The notes beneath the pieces were generated by a model. The model made no database searches, was not told the DNA's origin, and worked only from the letters and a program-made list of their open reading frames with translations. Both the position numbers and the translations under genes were made by a program. A stretch of DNA of 64,000 bases from Pseudomonas putida (lineage in GTDB: Bacteria; Pseudomonadota; Gammaproteobacteria; Pseudomonadales; Pseudomonadaceae), in contig CP124529.1 in the NCBI GenBank assembly GCA_029953615.1, positions 4,340,501-4,404,500 on the forward strand. Reading direction: 5' to 3'. Position 1 is the stretch's first letter; each line of letters opens with the position of its first letter. Of this stretch, positions 11,319 to 23,908 are shown piece after piece.

Positions 11319-12173
11319 TTACCTGTGCAGCTCTTCTGCCGCATACAGCGTGTTTTCAAGCAGGCATGCCCGGGTCATCGGCCCGACGCCGCCCGGCACC
11401 GGCGTGATCCAGCCGGCGCGGGGCAGGGCGGTCTCGTAGACCACATCACCGACCAGCTTGCCGTCTTCCTGGCGGTTGATGCCCACGTCGATGACGATGG
11501 CACCTTCCTTGATCCACTCACCCTTGACCAGGCCCGGCTTGCCTGCGGCTACTACCACCAGGTCGGCGCGGCCGACATGGCCGGCGAGGTCCTTGGTGAA
11601 ACGGTGGCAGACGGTCACGGTGCAGCCGGCCAGCAGCAGCTCCATGGCCATCGGGCGGCCAACGATGTTGGACGCACCGACGATGACCGCGTTCATGCCG
11701 TACAGGTCCTGGCCGGTGCTTTCCAGCAGGGTCATGATGCCCTTCGGCGTGCACGGGCGCAGCAGCGGGATGCGCTGGGCCAGGCGGCCGATGTTGTACG
11801 GGTGGAAGCCGTCCACGTCCTTGTCGGGGCGGATGCGCTCGAGCAGCAGCGAGGCGTCCAGGTGCGCCGGCAGTGGCAACTGCAGCAGGATACCGTCGAC
11901 GGCCGGGTCGTCATTGAGGCGGTCGATCAGCTCGGTCAGGGCCTGCTGCGTGGTTTCGCTGGGCAGGTCGAACGCCTGCGAAATGAAGCCGACCTCTTCG
12001 CAGTCCTTGCGCTTGTGCGAGACATAGACTTGGGAGGCGGGGTCGGTGCCGACCAGGATCACCGCCAGGCCCGGCGTACGCAGGCCTTGCTGGCGACGCT
12101 CCACGACACGTTGAGCGATCTGCTGGCGCAGGCTGGCGGCGATCGCCTTGCCATCGATTAGGTGTGCAGTCAT
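11319..12173 (-). CDS. folD: Methylenetetrahydrofolate dehydrogenase/cyclohydrolase FolD
   Basis: A cytoplasmic bifunctional enzyme that interconverts 5,10-methylene-THF, methenyl-THF and 10-formyl-THF using NADP. The 284-residue length is normal. Visible signatures are [14 protein letters not shown], with the catalytic Lys in the YxxxK pattern, and the C-terminal PGGVGPMT. The Rossmann segment is [12 protein letters not shown]. The start at [12 protein letters not shown] (12173) was chosen over upstream in-frame codons because it matches the family N-terminus; the ribosome-binding site is weak. It is divergent from the tRNA cluster. Confidence 0.95.
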   Translation of the reverse strand: MTAHLIDGKAIAASLRQQIAQRVVERRQQGLRTPGLAVILVGTDPASQVYVSHKRKDCEEVGFISQAFDLPSETTQQALTELIDRLNDDPAVDGILLQLPLPAHLDASLLLERIRPDKDVDGFHPYNIGRLAQRIPLLRPCTPKGIMTLLESTGQDLYGMNAVIVGASNIVGRPMAMELLLAGCTVTVCHRFTKDLAGHVGRADLVVVAAGKPGLVKGEWIKEGAIVIDVGINRQEDGKLVGDVVYETALPRAGWITPVPGGVGPMTRACLLENTLYAAEELHR

Positions 12174-12308
12174 AGACGCGTGATTAACCATCGAGAAGGA
12201 AACAATTAAAGAGGGCGTATTCTCGCACGACACGGGCCAAGGGCAAAGGCGGGTGGTCGGGCAAATCCCCTAAGCCCTTAAATAATTTAAATTTTTTTGA
12301 GAAAGGTG

Positions 12309-12337
12309 TTGACGACTATCAGGCCCGCCTATAAGAT
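12309..12337 (+). promoter_or_regulatory. Putative promoter of the tRNA cluster
   Basis: TTGACG (12309-12314), 17 bp, TAAGAT (12332-12337), with an overlapping TATAAG at 12330. A GC-rich stretch follows (TCGCCGC), as in stringently controlled promoters. It lies about 110 bp before the first tRNA. Confidence 0.55.
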
Positions 12338-12444
12338 TCGCCGCACTTGTCGGGCACAGCCTAGCACTGGTTGGCGAAGTCGGGCAGAATGAGTGGTTTA
12401 GCAGTTACCTGTTAATGTCTCGTTCGGTTAGGCTTCAAGCTTAA

Positions 12445-12521
12445 GCGCCCGTAGCTCAGCTGGATAGAGCATCCGCCTTCTAAGCGGATGGTCGCAGGTT
12501 CGAGTCCTGCCGGGTGCGCCA
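12445..12521 (+). tRNA. tRNA-Arg (TCT)
   Basis: A 77-nt cloverleaf. The acceptor stem GCGCCCG pairs with CGGGTGC (one G-T pair). The anticodon loop CTTCTAA gives anticodon TCT. The T loop is GGTTCGAGTCC and a CCA end is encoded. Confidence 0.96.
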
Positions 12522-12562
12522 TTAGGCAGCTTTGGCAAGCAAGTAGGCTGTAATGCAATATG

Positions 12563-12638
12563 GTGGGCGTAGCTCAGTTGGTAGAGCGCTGGATTGTGAT
12601 TCCAGTTGTCGTGGGTTCGATTCCCATCGTCCACCCCA
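12563..12638 (+). tRNA. tRNA-His (GTG), copy 1
   Basis: A 76-nt cloverleaf with acceptor GTGGGCG pairing CGTCCAC, anticodon GTG in the loop TTGTGAT, and an encoded CCA. A G lies at position -1 (12562), as expected for His tRNA. The mature sequence is identical to the copy at 12820. Confidence 0.96.
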
Positions 12639-12646
12639 TATTCTTC

Positions 12647-12681
12647 AAAGGCGCCTCGATAGCATCTGGCGCCTTTGTTTT
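12647..12681 (+). terminator. Hairpin with T run after tRNA-His copy 1
   Basis: AAAGGCGCC and GGCGCCTTT form a stem, followed by GTTTT. A similar hairpin follows the second tRNA-His. Confidence 0.6.
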
Positions 12682-12690
12682 AAGCGTTAC

Positions 12691-12775
12691 GCGGACGTGG
12701 TGAAATTGGTAGACACACTGGATTTAGGTTCCAGCGGCGCAAGCTGTAAGAGTTCGAGTCTCTTCGTCCGCACCA
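12691..12775 (+). tRNA. tRNA-Leu (TAG)
   Basis: An 85-nt class II tRNA with a long variable arm. The acceptor GCGGACG pairs with CGTCCGC. The anticodon loop TTTAGGT gives TAG, and the CCA end is encoded. Confidence 0.95.
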
Positions 12776-12819
12776 TGCTTCTGTAGGGCTGTACCGCAAC
12801 ATCGCAAGACTGCAATATG

Positions 12820-12895
12820 GTGGGCGTAGCTCAGTTGGTAGAGCGCTGGATTGTGATTCCAGTTGTCGTGGGTTCGATTCCCATCGTCCACCCCA
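12820..12895 (+). tRNA. tRNA-His (GTG), copy 2
   Basis: Identical in its 76 nt to the copy at 12563, including the -1 G (12819) and the short upstream block TGCAATATG. This is a local duplication with the tRNA-Leu between the copies. Confidence 0.96.
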
Positions 12896-12904
12896 TATTT
12901 TTCG

Positions 12905-12944
12905 AAGGCGCCTTGATCGTGAGATTGGGCGCCTTTTTGTTTTG
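12905..12944 (+). terminator. Terminator of the tRNA cluster
   Basis: AAGGCGCC and GGCGCCTT pair across a 15-nt loop, followed by TTTGTTTT. It ends the Arg-His-Leu-His cluster. Confidence 0.7.
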
Positions 12945-12978
12945 GGTTGGTTGTGGCGTGCATGTCTTGGGTGTTCTG

Positions 12979-13028
12979 GCGCCTGTGAGATCGAGCGCCG
13001 CCCGCGCGGCGCTCGATCTCACAGGCGC
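12979..13028. repeat. 50-bp near-perfect palindrome
   Basis: Two perfectly complementary 23-nt arms (12979-13001 and 13006-13028) around the 4-nt loop CCGC. The arms start GCGCCTGTGAGATCGAGC. It has no T run, so it is not an obvious terminator. It lies just after the tRNA cluster. Confidence 0.85.
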
Positions 13029-13072
13029 TGAAAATGTCATGGCGAACTCGCTGAAAATGCCCTGGCGAACCA
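13027..13072 (+). repeat. Two tandem copies of a 23-bp unit
   Basis: GCTGAAAATG..C.TGGCGAAC occurs at 13027 and again at 13050, with 19 of the first 21 bases identical. It directly abuts the palindrome at 12979. Terminal repeats of IS21-like elements can look like this, but no transposase gene is present. Confidence 0.6.
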
Positions 13073-13188
13073 CCTCCCGGCCAAATCGCATCCCGCCCCT
13101 TGCAATCCTCTGGTGACACCCCAATAAAAGCTGTTAGATTTCAGCCGGTTGAAACACCGGCCCAGCTGGCCGGCAGAGGAACAACCCA

Positions 13189-13488
13189 ATGATCGCAAAA
13201 GAAGCCCGTCAGACCCTGGCGCTACAGCGCTTTGCCGAGGCCAACCCGCAGCTGCTGGAAGAGATCCGCGGTCTGGATGCGCGCGAGCAGGCCCAGCAGA
13301 TCGAGTGGGCGTTCGAGGATGCGGCCGAGGAGCAGGGAGTCCAGCCTTGGGAGTTGGCCTTGCAACTGATCGCCGAAACCCCCGAGCAGCTGCAGGCCAT
13401 GCGCCTGGAGACGCATCGCGAGGTCGCCGAGGCGCTGGGGATGGAATGGGAGGAGTACTGCCAGTTCAACGAAATCGACCCTGAATAA
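13189..13488 (+). CDS. Small acidic protein, DUF6388-like
   Basis: A protein of 99 residues, rich in Glu and Gln, helical and soluble, with no signal peptide. The C-terminal part (ETPEQLQAMRLETHREVAEALGMEWEEYC) resembles pseudomonad proteins that I recall as DUF6388, with unknown function. GAGGAACAACCC precedes the ATG, a good ribosome-binding site. It is a single gene between the tRNA cluster and tig. I see nothing that predicts an activity. Confidence 0.7.
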   Translation: MIAKEARQTLALQRFAEANPQLLEEIRGLDAREQAQQIEWAFEDAAEEQGVQPWELALQLIAETPEQLQAMRLETHREVAEALGMEWEEYCQFNEIDPE

Positions 13489-13735
13489 GGGAAGCGAATT
13501 CGGTCGTGGCAGTTGTTTGACAAGGTATTTCGGTCGCAGGTCGCCCCGGGCGTCGTGCGGCCCCTATTGAAGCAGGCCCTGCGCCATGGCGTGCGGGCCT
13601 TGAAAGTTAATCGACCGGCGTGGTTTCCCGTCGTCCCGAGTGGGGTGACTTCTGCTGCGCGACTCACTAGAATGCTTGCCCTTGATTCTGGAGTCGGGCT
13701 AACGCCGGCTAACGTCTGTGCAACGAGGAATATCC

Positions 13736-15049
13736 ATGCAAGTTTCTGTTGAAAACACTTCCGCTCTCGAGCGCCGCATGACCATCGCCGTTCCGGCCGA
13801 GCGCGTCGAGAACGAAGTCAACAAGCGTCTGCAACAGACTGCCAAGCGCGCCAAGGTTGCCGGCTTCCGCCCGGGCAAAGTGCCGATGAGCGTGATCCGT
13901 CAGCGTTTCGAGGCCGATGCCCGTCAAGAGGCTTTCGGTGACCTGGTCCAGGCTTCCTTCTACGAAGCCATCGTCGAGCAGAAGCTGAACCCGGCTGGCG
14001 CCCCTGCAGTAGAGCCGAAGTCCTTCGAAAAGGGCAAGGACCTGGAATTCGTCGCCATCTTCGAAGTATTCCCGGAATTCACCGTTGCCGGCCTCGAGTC
14101 GATCAGCGTCGAGCGCCTGAGCGCCGAAGTGGCTGACGCCGACCTGGACAACATGCTGGAAGTGCTGCGCAAGCAGAACACCCGTTTCGAGGCCGTCGAG
14201 CGCGCCGCGCAGAACGACGACCAGGTCAACATCGACTTCGTCGGCAAGGTCGACGGTGAAGTGTTCGCCGGTGGTTCGGCCAAGGGCACCCAGCTGGTAC
14301 TGGGCTCCGGCCGCATGATCCCGGGCTTCGAAGACGGCCTGGTTGGTGCCAAGGCTGGCGAAGAGCGCGTTGTCAACGTGACCTTCCCTGAGGATTACCA
14401 GAACCTGGACCTGGCTGGCAAAGCTGCCGAGTTCACCATCACCGTCAACAGCGTTGCCGCGCCTGTGCTGCCAGAGCTGAACGAAGAGTTCTTCGCCCAG
14501 TTCGGCATCAAGGAATCGACCCTGGAAGGCTTCCGCACCGAAGTTCGCAAGAACATGGAGCGTGAACTGCGCCAGGCCATCAAGGCCAAGGTGAAGAACC
14601 AGGTCATGGATGGCCTGCTGGCCGCCAACCCGATCGAAGTGCCAAAAGCCCTGCTGGAAAACGAAGTCAACCGTCTGCGCGTGCAGGCTGTTCAGCAGTT
14701 CGGTGGCAACATCAAGCCTGAGCAACTGCCAGCCGAGCTGTTCGAAGAACAAGCCAAGCGCCGTGTGGTCCTGGGCCTGATCGTGGCCGAAGTGGTCAAG
14801 CAGTTCGAACTGAAGCCGGACGAAGGCAAGGTTCGCGAAATGATCGAAGAAATGGCTTCGGCTTACCAGGAGCCTGAGCAGGTCATCGCCTGGTACTACA
14901 AGAACGACCAGCAACTGAACGAAGTCCGTTCGGTTGTGCTGGAAGAACAAGTTGTAGATACTGTTCTGCAGAAAGCGACTGTGACCGACAAGTCGGTCTC
15001 GTACGAAGATGCCGTTAAACCAGCACAGGCTCCTGCCGCCGCTGAGTAA
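13736..15049 (+). CDS. tig: Trigger factor
   Basis: A ribosome-associated chaperone and prolyl isomerase, 437 residues. The N-terminal ribosome-binding domain contains the GFRPGKVP loop near residue 45. The FKBP-type isomerase domain starts near residue 160 ([16 protein letters not shown]), and the rest is the helical chaperone domain. GAGGAA lies 5 bp before the chosen ATG; an in-frame codon at 13718 lacks a site. It begins the conserved tig-clpP-clpX-lon order. Confidence 0.97.
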   Translation: MQVSVENTSALERRMTIAVPAERVENEVNKRLQQTAKRAKVAGFRPGKVPMSVIRQRFEADARQEAFGDLVQASFYEAIVEQKLNPAGAPAVEPKSFEKGKDLEFVAIFEVFPEFTVAGLESISVERLSAEVADADLDNMLEVLRKQNTRFEAVERAAQNDDQVNIDFVGKVDGEVFAGGSAKGTQLVLGSGRMIPGFEDGLVGAKAGEERVVNVTFPEDYQNLDLAGKAAEFTITVNSVAAPVLPELNEEFFAQFGIKESTLEGFRTEVRKNMERELRQAIKAKVKNQVMDGLLAANPIEVPKALLENEVNRLRVQAVQQFGGNIKPEQLPAELFEEQAKRRVVLGLIVAEVVKQFELKPDEGKVREMIEEMASAYQEPEQVIAWYYKNDQQLNEVRSVVLEEQVVDTVLQKATVTDKSVSYEDAVKPAQAPAAAE

Positions 15050-15073
15050 CAGGCTTCTCTCGTAGGAAACCCC

Positions 15074-15101
15074 CACAAGCCAGCCTTCGAGCTGGCTTGT
15101 G
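15074..15101 (+). terminator. Hairpin between tig and clpP
   Basis: CACAAGCCAGC-CTTCGA-GCTGGCTTGTG is a perfect 11-bp stem, but only a weak T stretch follows. It may attenuate transcription between tig and clpP or protect the tig mRNA end. Confidence 0.5.
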
Positions 15102-15140
15102 CGTATTCAAGCCATGACTATTTGGGAGTGAGCGCAGGAC

Positions 15141-15782
15141 ATGTCCCGCAATTCTTATATTCAGCAGAGCTCTGACATCCAGGCCGCAGGCGGCCTGGTC
15201 CCGATGGTTATCGAGCAGTCCGCCCGTGGCGAACGCGCTTACGACATCTACTCGCGCCTGTTGAAGGAGCGTGTGATCTTCCTGGTTGGCCCGGTAGAGG
15301 ACTACATGGCCAACCTCGTCGTCGCGCAACTGCTGTTCCTTGAAGCGGAAAACCCGGACAAGGATATCCATCTGTACATCAACTCGCCGGGCGGTTCCGT
15401 CACCGCCGGCATGTCGATCTACGACACCATGCAGTTCATCAAGCCGGACGTCTCGACCATCTGCATCGGCCAGGCCTGCAGCATGGGCGCCTTCCTGCTG
15501 GCTGCAGGTGCCAAGGGCAAGCGTCACTGCCTGCCGAACTCGCGCGTGATGATCCACCAGCCGCTGGGCGGCTTCCAGGGTCAGGCCACCGATATCGAGA
15601 TCCACGCCCAGGAAATCCTCAATATCAAGGCCCGCCTGAACGAGCTGCTGGCTTACCACACCGGCCAGGATCTCGAGACCATCAAGCGCGATACCGAACG
15701 TGACAACTTCATGAGCGCCTCGCGCGCGGCCGAGTACGGCCTGATCGACTCGGTCTACGACAAGCGGCAACTGGCCTCCTGA
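15141..15782 (+). CDS. clpP: ATP-dependent Clp protease proteolytic subunit
   Basis: The serine protease core of ClpXP, 213 residues including a short propeptide. The catalytic Ser114 lies in [10 protein letters not shown] and His139 in MIHQPLGG; the Asp is in the RDTERD segment. The oxyanion/strand motif NSPGGSV is intact. The subunit forms a 14-mer that degrades unfolded and ssrA-tagged proteins delivered by ClpX, whose gene follows 108 bp downstream. Confidence 0.97.
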   Translation: MSRNSYIQQSSDIQAAGGLVPMVIEQSARGERAYDIYSRLLKERVIFLVGPVEDYMANLVVAQLLFLEAENPDKDIHLYINSPGGSVTAGMSIYDTMQFIKPDVSTICIGQACSMGAFLLAAGAKGKRHCLPNSRVMIHQPLGGFQGQATDIEIHAQEILNIKARLNELLAYHTGQDLETIKRDTERDNFMSASRAAEYGLIDSVYDKRQLAS

Positions 15783-15890
15783 ACCGGGGTGCCAGAGCAG
15801 GTGGGTGCGGAAAGCGCCTACCTGCGGACTTGAAAAAGCCCGCAATTGCCTTCATCTTGTGTTGCAAGCCTACCGGATTGGATCGATCGA

Positions 15891-17174
<1,284 letters not shown>

Positions 17175-17206
17175 TCCAGGCAACGGCCGGTTGACGGTGC
17201 AAGCAA

Positions 17207-17240
17207 GAAGGGGGCCTACGGGCCCCTTTCTGCTTTTCCT
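17207..17240 (+). terminator. Terminator after clpX
   Basis: GAAGGGGGCC-TACG-GGCCCCTTTC stem with one mismatch, followed by TGCTTTTCC. Confidence 0.65.
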
Positions 17241-17247
17241 GCGCTAG

Positions 17248-17280
17248 CGCTTGTAATTTCCCAGGCGTGCCCCCACATTA
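17248..17280 (+). promoter_or_regulatory. Putative heat-shock (sigma-32) promoter of lon
   Basis: CTTGTAA (17250-17256), 14 bp, CCCCACATTA (17271-17280). This fits the sigma-32 pattern CTTGAA-N13-15-CCCCATNT with a few mismatches. It lies 58 bp before the lon ATG, where heat-shock control of lon is known in other proteobacteria. Confidence 0.55.
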
Positions 17281-17337
17281 GGTCCAAGCATCATTTCCAC
17301 CGGTTTCCGGCCATAAGGCCGCTGTAGAGGCGAAATC

Positions 17338-19735
<2,398 letters not shown>

Positions 19736-19759
19736 TAGTTTTTGGCTGGGGGGCTTTCC

Positions 19760-19789
19760 TTGACAGTTTTTTCGGGGCCTTGCTATAAA
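19760..19789 (+). promoter_or_regulatory. Sigma-70 promoter of hupB
   Basis: TTGACA (19760-19765), 18-bp spacer, TATAAA (19784-19789). It lies about 100 bp before the HU-beta ATG. Confidence 0.7.
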
Positions 19790-19887
19790 GCGGCACGCTA
19801 TTGTCATCAGGCCACCCAGCGCACGTTTCATAAGCTTTTCATTACATACTTAGAAACAAACTCAATAGAGAAATAAGGGGACTTAGA

Positions 19888-20160
19888 GTGAACAAGTCGG
19901 AACTGATTGACGCTATCGCCGCATCTGCTGACATCCCGAAAGCTGTAGCCGGCCGTGCGCTGGACGCAGTCATCGAATCCGTCACCGGCGCCCTGAAGCA
20001 AGGTGACGATGTGGTACTGGTTGGCTTCGGTACCTTCTCGGTCAAGGAGCGTGCTGAGCGCACCGGCCGCAACCCGCAAACCGGTAAGGCAATCAAGATC
20101 GAAGCCGCCAAGGTTCCAGGTTTCAAGGCTGGCAAAGGCCTGAAAGACGCCGTCAACTAA
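19888..20160 (+). CDS. hupB: DNA-binding protein HU-beta
   Basis: A 90-residue nucleoid protein that bends DNA as a dimer. The HU signature [21 protein letters not shown] (residues about 46-66) is complete, including the arm Pro (RNPQTG). It has its own strong promoter and lies between lon and ppiD as in other pseudomonads. GGGGACTTAGAGTG precedes the coding sequence; the start appears to be GTG at 19888. Confidence 0.96.
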   Translation: MNKSELIDAIAASADIPKAVAGRALDAVIESVTGALKQGDDVVLVGFGTFSVKERAERTGRNPQTGKAIKIEAAKVPGFKAGKGLKDAVN

Positions 20161-20175
20161 GTCGTCTCTTTCAGC

Positions 20176-20198
20176 CGGATCTGGCCTGGCCAGATCCG
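20176..20198. repeat. Inverted repeat after hupB
   Basis: CGGATCTGGCC-T-GGCCAGATCCG, perfect 11-bp arms around a single base, 15 bp after the hupB stop. Confidence 0.7.
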
Positions 20199-20249
20199 AG
20201 CACGGTGATGGCGGGGGGCGAACCTTCCCGCCTGACACGTTTGCTAAGA

Positions 20250-20281
20250 AAAGGCGCATCCTCGGATGCGCCTTTCTTTTA
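20250..20281 (+). terminator. Terminator after hupB
   Basis: AAGGCGCATC-CTCG-GATGCGCCTT followed by TCTTTT. Confidence 0.85.
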
Positions 20282-20343
20282 TCAGGTTTCTACCCACGCT
20301 CCGCGGTTGTCGACGCAGTGGTACAGCCGTTTCTGGGGGACGC

Positions 20344-22215
20344 ATGCTGCAAAATATCAGGGACAATTCACAAGGTTGGATTGCCAAGACCATCATCGGC
20401 CTTATCGTCGTGTTGATGGCGTTGACCGGCTTCGAAGCCATTTTCCAGGCCGCCACCCATAGCCAGGACGCCGCCAAGGTGAACGGCCAGACCATCAGCC
20501 AGAACGAGCTGAGCCAGGCGGCCGACATGCAGCGCCGTCAGCTGATGCAACAGTTGGGCAAGGATTTCGACCCGGCGCTGCTGGACGACAAAATGCTGCG
20601 TGAAGAGGCACTCAAGGGCCTGATCAGCCGCAAGCTGCTGCTGCAAGGCGCCGAAGATGCCAAATTCGCCTTCTCCGACGCCGCACTGGATCAGGTGATC
20701 CTGCAGACACCGGAGTTCCAGGTGGACGGCAAGTTCAGTGCCGACCGTTTCGACCAGGTCATTCGCCAGATGGGCTATGGCCGCATGCAGTTCCGCGACA
20801 TGCTCGCCGAAGAAATGCTCATCGGCCAGCTGCGCACCGGCCTGGCCGGCAGCAGCTTCGTCACCGACCAGCAGGTCGATGCCTTTGCTCGCCTCGAGAA
20901 GCAGACCCGCGACTTCGCTTCCCTGACCTTCAAGGCCGACCCGGCCGCGGTCAAGGTCAGCGATGAAGAGGTCAAGGCGCACTACGACCAGCATGCCAAG
21001 GAGTTCATGTCGCCAGACCAGGTTGTGATCGACTACATCGAGCTGAAGAAGTCGGCGTTCTTCGACCAGGTCAAGGTGACCGACGAGGAGCTCAAGGCCC
21101 AGTACGAGAAGGAAATCGCCAACCTTGCCGAGCAGCGCCATGCCGCGCACATTCTCATCGAGGTCAACGACAAGGTCACCGACGCCCAGGCCAAGGCCCG
21201 CGCTGAAGAGATCGAGCAGCGTCTGGCCAAGGGTGAAGACTTTGCCGCGCTGGCCAAAGAGTTCTCCCAGGACCCGGGTTCGGCCAATAGCGGCGGCGAC
21301 CTTGGCTTCGCTGGCCCGGGCGTTTACGACCCGGCGTTCGAGGATGCGCTGTACAAGTTGCAGGAGGGCCAGGTCTCGGCGCCGGTGCGCACCGAGTTCG
21401 GCTACCACCTGATCAAGCTGCTGGGTGTGCAGGCACCTGAGGTGCCGAGCTTTGCCAGCCTGAAGGACAAGCTGACACGTGACCTGAAGATCCCGCTGGT
21501 CGAACAGCGTTACGTCGATGCCAGCAAGCAGCTGCAGGATGCCGCCTACGAGGCTTCCGACCTGGCCCAGCCGGCCCAGGACCTGAACCTGAAAGTGCAG
21601 ACTTCCGCAGCCTTCGGCCGCGAGGGTGGCGAAGGCATCACTGCCAACCGTTCCGTAGTGCAGGCCGCATTCTCCGAAGAAGTGCTGGAGGAGGGTGCCA
21701 ACAGCACCGCCATCGAGCTCGACCCGGAAACCACCGTGGTGCTGCGCGTCAAGGAGCACCGCAAGCCGGAGCAACTGCCGCTGGACGCCGTGGCCAAGAA
21801 CATTCGCGAACACCTGGCCAAGGAGAAGGCAACTGCCGAGCTCAAGGCCAAGGCGGACAAGCTGATTGCCGGCCTGCGTGACGGTTCCATCGCAGCGGGC
21901 AGTGTGCACGAAGGGCAGGGCTGGAAGGCCTATGAAGCAGTTACCCGCGGCGAGGACGGTATAGACCCGGCCGAGTTGCAGGCGCTGTTCCGCCTGGGCA
22001 AGCCGCAGGCCAAGGACAAGCCGGTATATGGCAGCGTGGTGCTGCGTGACGGTAGCCTGGTGGTTCTGCAGCTCAAGGGCGTCAACGAAGGTGCTGCTGC
22101 CACCGACGAAGAGAAGCAGCAGATCCGCCGCTACCTCGCGTCGCGTGCTGGCCAGCAGGACTTCGCGGCGTACCGCAAGCAGCTGGAAGCCAAGGCGGAC
22201 ATCACCCGTTACTAA
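20344..22215 (+). CDS. ppiD: Periplasmic folding chaperone / PPIase-like PpiD
   Basis: A 623-residue protein anchored in the inner membrane by one N-terminal segment (about residues 12-33) with a large periplasmic part. A SurA-like chaperone region comes first, then a parvulin-type domain (about residues 262-355, from HAAHILIEV to GYHLIKLL), then a helical C-terminus. PpiD works at the Sec exit to help secreted proteins fold. The ATG at 20344 follows GGGGGA; the upstream open frame is not coding. It keeps the usual hupB-ppiD order. Confidence 0.95.
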   Translation: MLQNIRDNSQGWIAKTIIGLIVVLMALTGFEAIFQAATHSQDAAKVNGQTISQNELSQAADMQRRQLMQQLGKDFDPALLDDKMLREEALKGLISRKLLLQGAEDAKFAFSDAALDQVILQTPEFQVDGKFSADRFDQVIRQMGYGRMQFRDMLAEEMLIGQLRTGLAGSSFVTDQQVDAFARLEKQTRDFASLTFKADPAAVKVSDEEVKAHYDQHAKEFMSPDQVVIDYIELKKSAFFDQVKVTDEELKAQYEKEIANLAEQRHAAHILIEVNDKVTDAQAKARAEEIEQRLAKGEDFAALAKEFSQDPGSANSGGDLGFAGPGVYDPAFEDALYKLQEGQVSAPVRTEFGYHLIKLLGVQAPEVPSFASLKDKLTRDLKIPLVEQRYVDASKQLQDAAYEASDLAQPAQDLNLKVQTSAAFGREGGEGITANRSVVQAAFSEEVLEEGANSTAIELDPETTVVLRVKEHRKPEQLPLDAVAKNIREHLAKEKATAELKAKADKLIAGLRDGSIAAGSVHEGQGWKAYEAVTRGEDGIDPAELQALFRLGKPQAKDKPVYGSVVLRDGSLVVLQLKGVNEGAAATDEEKQQIRRYLASRAGQQDFAAYRKQLEAKADITRY

Positions 22216-22234
22216 GGTGATGGATGCATGAACG

Positions 22235-22268
22235 AACAGGCCGCCTTGAGCGGCCTGTTTCGTTTCTG
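22235..22268 (+). terminator. Terminator after ppiD
   Basis: AACAGGCCGC-CTTGA-GCGGCCTGTT followed by TCGTTTC. Confidence 0.8.
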
Positions 22269-22270
22269 CT

Positions 22271-22383
22271 GCCTGTTCCGGCCTCATCGCCGGCAAGCCA
22301 GCTCCCACAGATATCACACTGGTCTCAAGCGCTGTGGGTACCTGTGGGAGCCGGCTTGCCGGCGATGAGGCCAGTACAGGCAG
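22271..22383. repeat. REP pair (inverted)
   Basis: Facing arms of the CATCGCCGGCAAGCC(A/G)GCTCCCAC subtype, extended by CTGCCTGT and ACAGGCAG at the outer ends, between convergent genes. Confidence 0.85.
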
Positions 22384-22391
22384 CACAAGGC

Positions 22392-23433
22392 CTAGCGCTT
22401 CACCCCTTCATAGCTATCCAGCGTATCCCGAGCAATTTCCCGCCCCAAGGCAATCAGCTCCGGCGCCTTGTAGAACTCGAAAAACCGGCACAACCCGTTT
22501 GGGCACGTTGATCAGTACATCCGGTGGATAGCCGGCGATCTTGTATTGCGCCAACGAGGTCTGCATGACCTCGAAGCTCTGGTTGATCAGGTCCAGCAGT
22601 GAGGCGGGCCCCACGTTGTCGATGATGAACGAACCGGTCGCCGACTTCGGCGCGCCTTCGCGTTCCGGTGCCGCCGCCGGTTGCTGGCCTTCCGGGTCGG
22701 CGGCATCGGCCAGCCACGGGTTCGGCTGCGCCAGCCCTTCGGCGACGATTTCCTGCTCGATGCGGATCAACTCCTCGGCCGGCTTGCGTCGGAACGGCAA
22801 GCGCGAGCCTAGCGAGCTGAGCAGGGCATCGAAACGCATCTTGAACGCCGCCGGGCGTTCGATCACCGGTAACTGGTACTGCTTCTGGTTGGTGGCGTTG
22901 AGGTTGACCGCGATGATCAGGTCACAGTGGCTGGACACCACTGGCACGATCGGCAGCGGGTTGAGAATGCCGCCGTCGACCAGCATGCGGTTGCCTTGCA
23001 TCACTGGAGTGAACAGGCTGGGGATGGCTGCCGAGGCGCGCATGGCCTGGTGCAGGCAGCCCTCCTGGAACCAGATTTCCTGCTGGTTGGTGAGGTCGGC
23101 AGCAACCGCCGTGTAGGGGATGCGCAATTGCTCGATGTTGATCTCGCCGACGATCTTGCGAATTTGCCCGAACACCTTGTCGCCGCGAATTGCGCCGAGG
23201 CGAAAGCTGACATCGACCAGGCGCAACACATCCAGGTAGTCGAGGCTCTCGATCCAGTTGCGGTAGTCTTCCAGCTTGCCGGCGGCATAGATGCCACCGA
23301 TCACCGCGCCCATGGAACAGCCGGCGATGCAGGCGATGTCGTAGCCGCGGCGCTCGATTTCCTCGATCACGCCGATGTGTGCATACCCCCGGGCTCCACC
23401 TGAACCCAGTACCAGTGCCACGCGTTTGCTCAT
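22392..23433 (-). pseudogene. Patatin-like phospholipase (RssA type), frameshifted near its 3' end
   Basis: A cytoplasmic or membrane-peripheral lipid acyl hydrolase. The oxyanion motif GSGGARG lies at residues 10-16, the nucleophile Ser40 in GCSMG, and the catalytic Asp in VDGGILNPLP. The frame breaks near 22495, where the coding strand reads CGGGTTGTGCCGG. Removing one base gives VPKRVCRFFEFYKAPELIAL and a stop at 22392, for 346 residues. As written the frame runs into the opposite gap instead. All catalytic residues precede the break. The start at 23433 (MSKRVALVLG) fits GGGGA spacing better than 23439. Confidence 0.87.
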
Positions 23434-23612
23434 GAACATTCCCCGGCCAGTGCAACCATGGTTCTACAATGCACCCATCGCCACCTGTGCTTCAATGTGC
23501 ATCGCGTTAAGCTACTGTAATAAAACTGGCTGGGCCAAGCTGGCTGGGCAGGGCACTTTTCAGCTGCCGGGGCGTCGAACAGCCTACATTTTTTTCCATT
23601 GAGGTATTACCG

Positions 23613-23891
23613 ATGAAAGCCTGGATCTGCCTTCCACTGATCGCCTTGGCCCTTGCTGGCTGCGCGGGCAAGACGGCCTATCGCGAAAGTTGCGCGACCC
23701 AACTGGATGCCGCCTGGAAGGAGCTGGACCTGGCCAAGGCCGAAGGCTTTGCCGGTGCCGTGAGTTACTCCAAGGCCTTGTCGCTGCTGACCGGTGCCAA
23801 GACCCAGCAGCAGTTCGAAGGTTATGAAAGTTGCACCAGAAAAGCCGAAAAGGCCCGTTTCTACATTCGTGAGTCTCGCGCCGGGCGCTGA
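23613..23891 (+). CDS. Small lipoprotein
   Basis: A 92-residue protein with a lipoprotein signal (MKAWICLPLIALALAGC, lipobox LALAGC, Cys17) that would be acylated and exported. The mature part is polar and helical, with two further cysteines (SCATQLD and ESCTRKAEK) that could form a disulphide. There is no family I can name. It lies 17 bp before the CHAD gene, so the two are probably co-transcribed. Confidence 0.8.
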   Translation: MKAWICLPLIALALAGCAGKTAYRESCATQLDAAWKELDLAKAEGFAGAVSYSKALSLLTGAKTQQQFEGYESCTRKAEKARFYIRESRAGR

Positions 23892-23908
23892 CCAAGGAGC
23901 GTCTTTCA

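Noticed and set aside
12445..13072. Prophage or genomic island at the tRNA cluster
   Set aside because: No integrase gene and no repeated tRNA 3' end outside the His copies. The next genes are core genes.
12428..13119. Short open frames over the tRNA cluster, with DDGNRTHDNWNHNP-like sequence
   Set aside because: They are translations of tRNA-His and tRNA-Arg sequence on the opposite strand, a well-known source of false proteins.
20368..22386. An open frame of 672 codons opposite ppiD
   Set aside because: Antisense shadow of ppiD that starts within a REP pair.
22392..22500. A real alternative C-terminus of the patatin-like protein
   Set aside because: The downstream frame restores FFEFYKAPELIALG and a stop right before the REP pair, which fits a gene end better than the frame as written.
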